Below are positions 33,167-34,040 of a stretch of 34,040 nt of DNA, piece after piece (the stretch's first letter is position 1; every line of letters begins with the position of its first letter). The stretch covers positions 1 to 34,040 of the forward strand of contig CAMVTS010000022.1 in assembly GCA_947170465.1 (NCBI GenBank). Reading direction: 5' to 3'. The DNA is from an uncultured Clostridia bacterium (GTDB lineage: Bacteria; Bacillota; Clostridia; Oscillospirales; Acutalibacteraceae). The notes beneath the pieces were generated by a model that saw only the letters and a program-made list of their open reading frames with translations, did no database searches and was not told the origin of the DNA. The position numbers and the translations under genes are program-made.

Positions 33167-33900
33167 TTGAAATTACAAAAATAATAGGGGAATCGGTTTT
33201 AGCCACAAGTAACTATCTCAATTCTTTGTTTGCAAAAATAAGAATTCCTACAATTAGTGCCGAATATAAAGAACAATTAAGAGAGTCCTTTATTATTTGG
33301 GGAGAATTTGGCTGGACAATGTTCCCGCATGCCTCGTTGGATTTCTATAAGAATGTACCCAAATCACAAAAAGAGGCAAACGAAAAAGCTCTTGTATATT
33401 GTCGAAAAGAATATATGCAATCTTTATTTTCGGATATACAGAAGTTAAAAGGCGTAAAAAAAGGCGATTTTGAAGAAGCTGTATTTGATTATAATAATCA
33501 CAAATATAAATCTTGTGCAATGATTCTCTTATCGTTAATTGACGCAAAACTTATTCGCATGCAAAAGAAAGAGGATAGAAAAAAATATAATGGTAGTCGC
33601 AAAAACGGAATTGCAGCAATAAAAGCTATCGAAACTCATATTGAAGACGAAAGCGATATTAACTCTACTTTACTGTTTTTGTTATCTTATTCCAATCTTT
33701 TTGCCTGCCTGAAGGCAATCTTCGAATATGGAGATGATTTTAAAAACCAACCGAATCTCCCAAATAGAAACTTTATTGGTCATGGAATGCTTACGAGAAA
33801 AGTTCTAAGAAGAGATTGTATTCAATTATTTTTGTTGTATTATAATCTGTTGGAGTTTATCGATATTTTAACGGACAAACAAACGAGTATCCCTTTTTGA
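33163..33900 (+). CDS. Unknown protein with HEPN-like RX4H motif
   Basis: A 245-residue helical protein, not assigned to a named family. Near the C-terminus, NRNFIGHGML carries Arg202 and His207 with four residues between, the RX4-6H signature of HEPN ribonucleases, flanked by helices (LLSYSNLFACLKAIFEYG before; DCIQLFLLYYNLLEFID after). A long helical region precedes it (KYKSCAMILLSLIDAKLI). The start is the weak point: a TTG at 33163 overlapping the previous stop with no ribosome site; the next in-frame ATG is 52 codons on. Translation is therefore by coupling, or a frameshift links the two frames. AT-rich like its neighbours. An RNase role is inferred. Confidence 0.6.
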   Translation: MIEITKIIGESVLATSNYLNSLFAKIRIPTISAEYKEQLRESFIIWGEFGWTMFPHASLDFYKNVPKSQKEANEKALVYCRKEYMQSLFSDIQKLKGVKKGDFEEAVFDYNNHKYKSCAMILLSLIDAKLIRMQKKEDRKKYNGSRKNGIAAIKAIETHIEDESDINSTLLFLLSYSNLFACLKAIFEYGDDFKNQPNLPNRNFIGHGMLTRKVLRRDCIQLFLLYYNLLEFIDILTDKQTSIPF

Positions 33901-34040
33901 TGAAGATGATAACCTTTGTTTTGTATAGAGGTAGCATGCTGTCCCGGTTGAGGGATTCCCTTGCGGGAGGAGAGGTTTCATCTGTGCTCTCGCTGTTACA
34001 ATATATTTAGTCGGGTAAAGCCCTTGCAGCCGGTAAGGGA
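33901..34040 (+). other. Structured non-coding sequence cut by the window end
   Basis: After the AT-rich operon the sequence becomes GC-richer with no gene. It has short complements such as TCCC/GGGA near 33957 and CCCTT (34021-34025) with AAGGG (34035-34039). The style (GGTAAAGCCCTTGCAGCCGGTAAGGGA) is that of a structured RNA such as a group II intron domain I, but no boundary motif is seen. Confidence 0.3.

Noticed and set aside
1..34040. CRISPR arrays, tRNA or rRNA genes, and insertion sequences
   Set aside because: No regularly spaced repeats, no cloverleaf with a plausible anticodon stem and CCA end, and no transposase-like protein were seen.

Overview
The window looks like a low-to-mid GC Gram-positive chromosome, most likely a gut clostridium of the Oscillospiraceae/Ruminococcaceae type. 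This is an inference from protein style, MsmK-type sugar ABC genes, DUF624 and YcxB-like membrane proteins, AGGAGG ribosome sites and a lipobox-bearing binding protein; there is no rRNA or marker gene to prove it. Most of the window has evenly mixed, moderately GC-rich codons. The segment from about 31.2 to 33.9 kb is conspicuously AT-rich and looks acquired.

Layout. (1) 1-2.8 kb: a terminator of an upstream gene, then a large exported membrane-anchored protein of unknown function between its own promoter and terminator. (2) 2.8-6.0 kb, minus strand: the sugar ABC ATPase msmK behind a GC-rich structured leader, a YcxB-like membrane protein, aldose 1-epimerase galM, and a broken GNAT acetyltransferase. 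(3) 6.0-6.7 kb: a divergent control region with three copies of a 14-bp element. (4) 6.7-22.7 kb, plus strand: a complete alpha-galactoside locus: lipoprotein binding protein and two permeases, a terminator, an AraC-family regulator, GH36 alpha-galactosidase, a membrane-anchored protein, a DUF624 protein, galactokinase, class II GalT, fructokinase, a GH13 amylosucrase-type enzyme and a GH2 beta-galactosidase. (5) 22.8-26.0 kb: a cytoplasmic ParB-like/BMP-domain protein, a metallophosphoesterase and a YczE-like membrane protein. (6) 26.2-29.6 kb: a TetR regulator with a strong promoter, then a redox module: ferritin-like protein, a decayed flavin reductase, an OhrR-type peroxide sensor and a flavoprotein disulfide oxidoreductase. 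(7) 29.7-31.05 kb, minus strand: a probable toxin-antitoxin pair (HTH-DUF3990 plus small partner). (8) 31.2-33.9 kb, plus strand: an AT-rich three-gene operon whose first protein has a PD-(D/E)xK-like motif and whose last has a HEPN-like RX4H motif. (9) 33.9-34.04 kb: structured-looking non-coding sequence running off the window.

How the genes work together. The ABC importer, presumably energised by MsmK, would bring in raffinose-family oligosaccharides or related galactosides. GH36 splits them into galactose and sucrose (GH2 would split beta-galactosides), GalM/GalK/GalT process galactose, the amylosucrase-type GH13 splits sucrose, and fructokinase phosphorylates fructose. UDP-glucose 4-epimerase and phosphoglucomutase are not in the window. 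The strongest candidate for an undescribed system is the 31.2-33.9 kb operon beside the DUF3990 module, which together resemble a small defence island.
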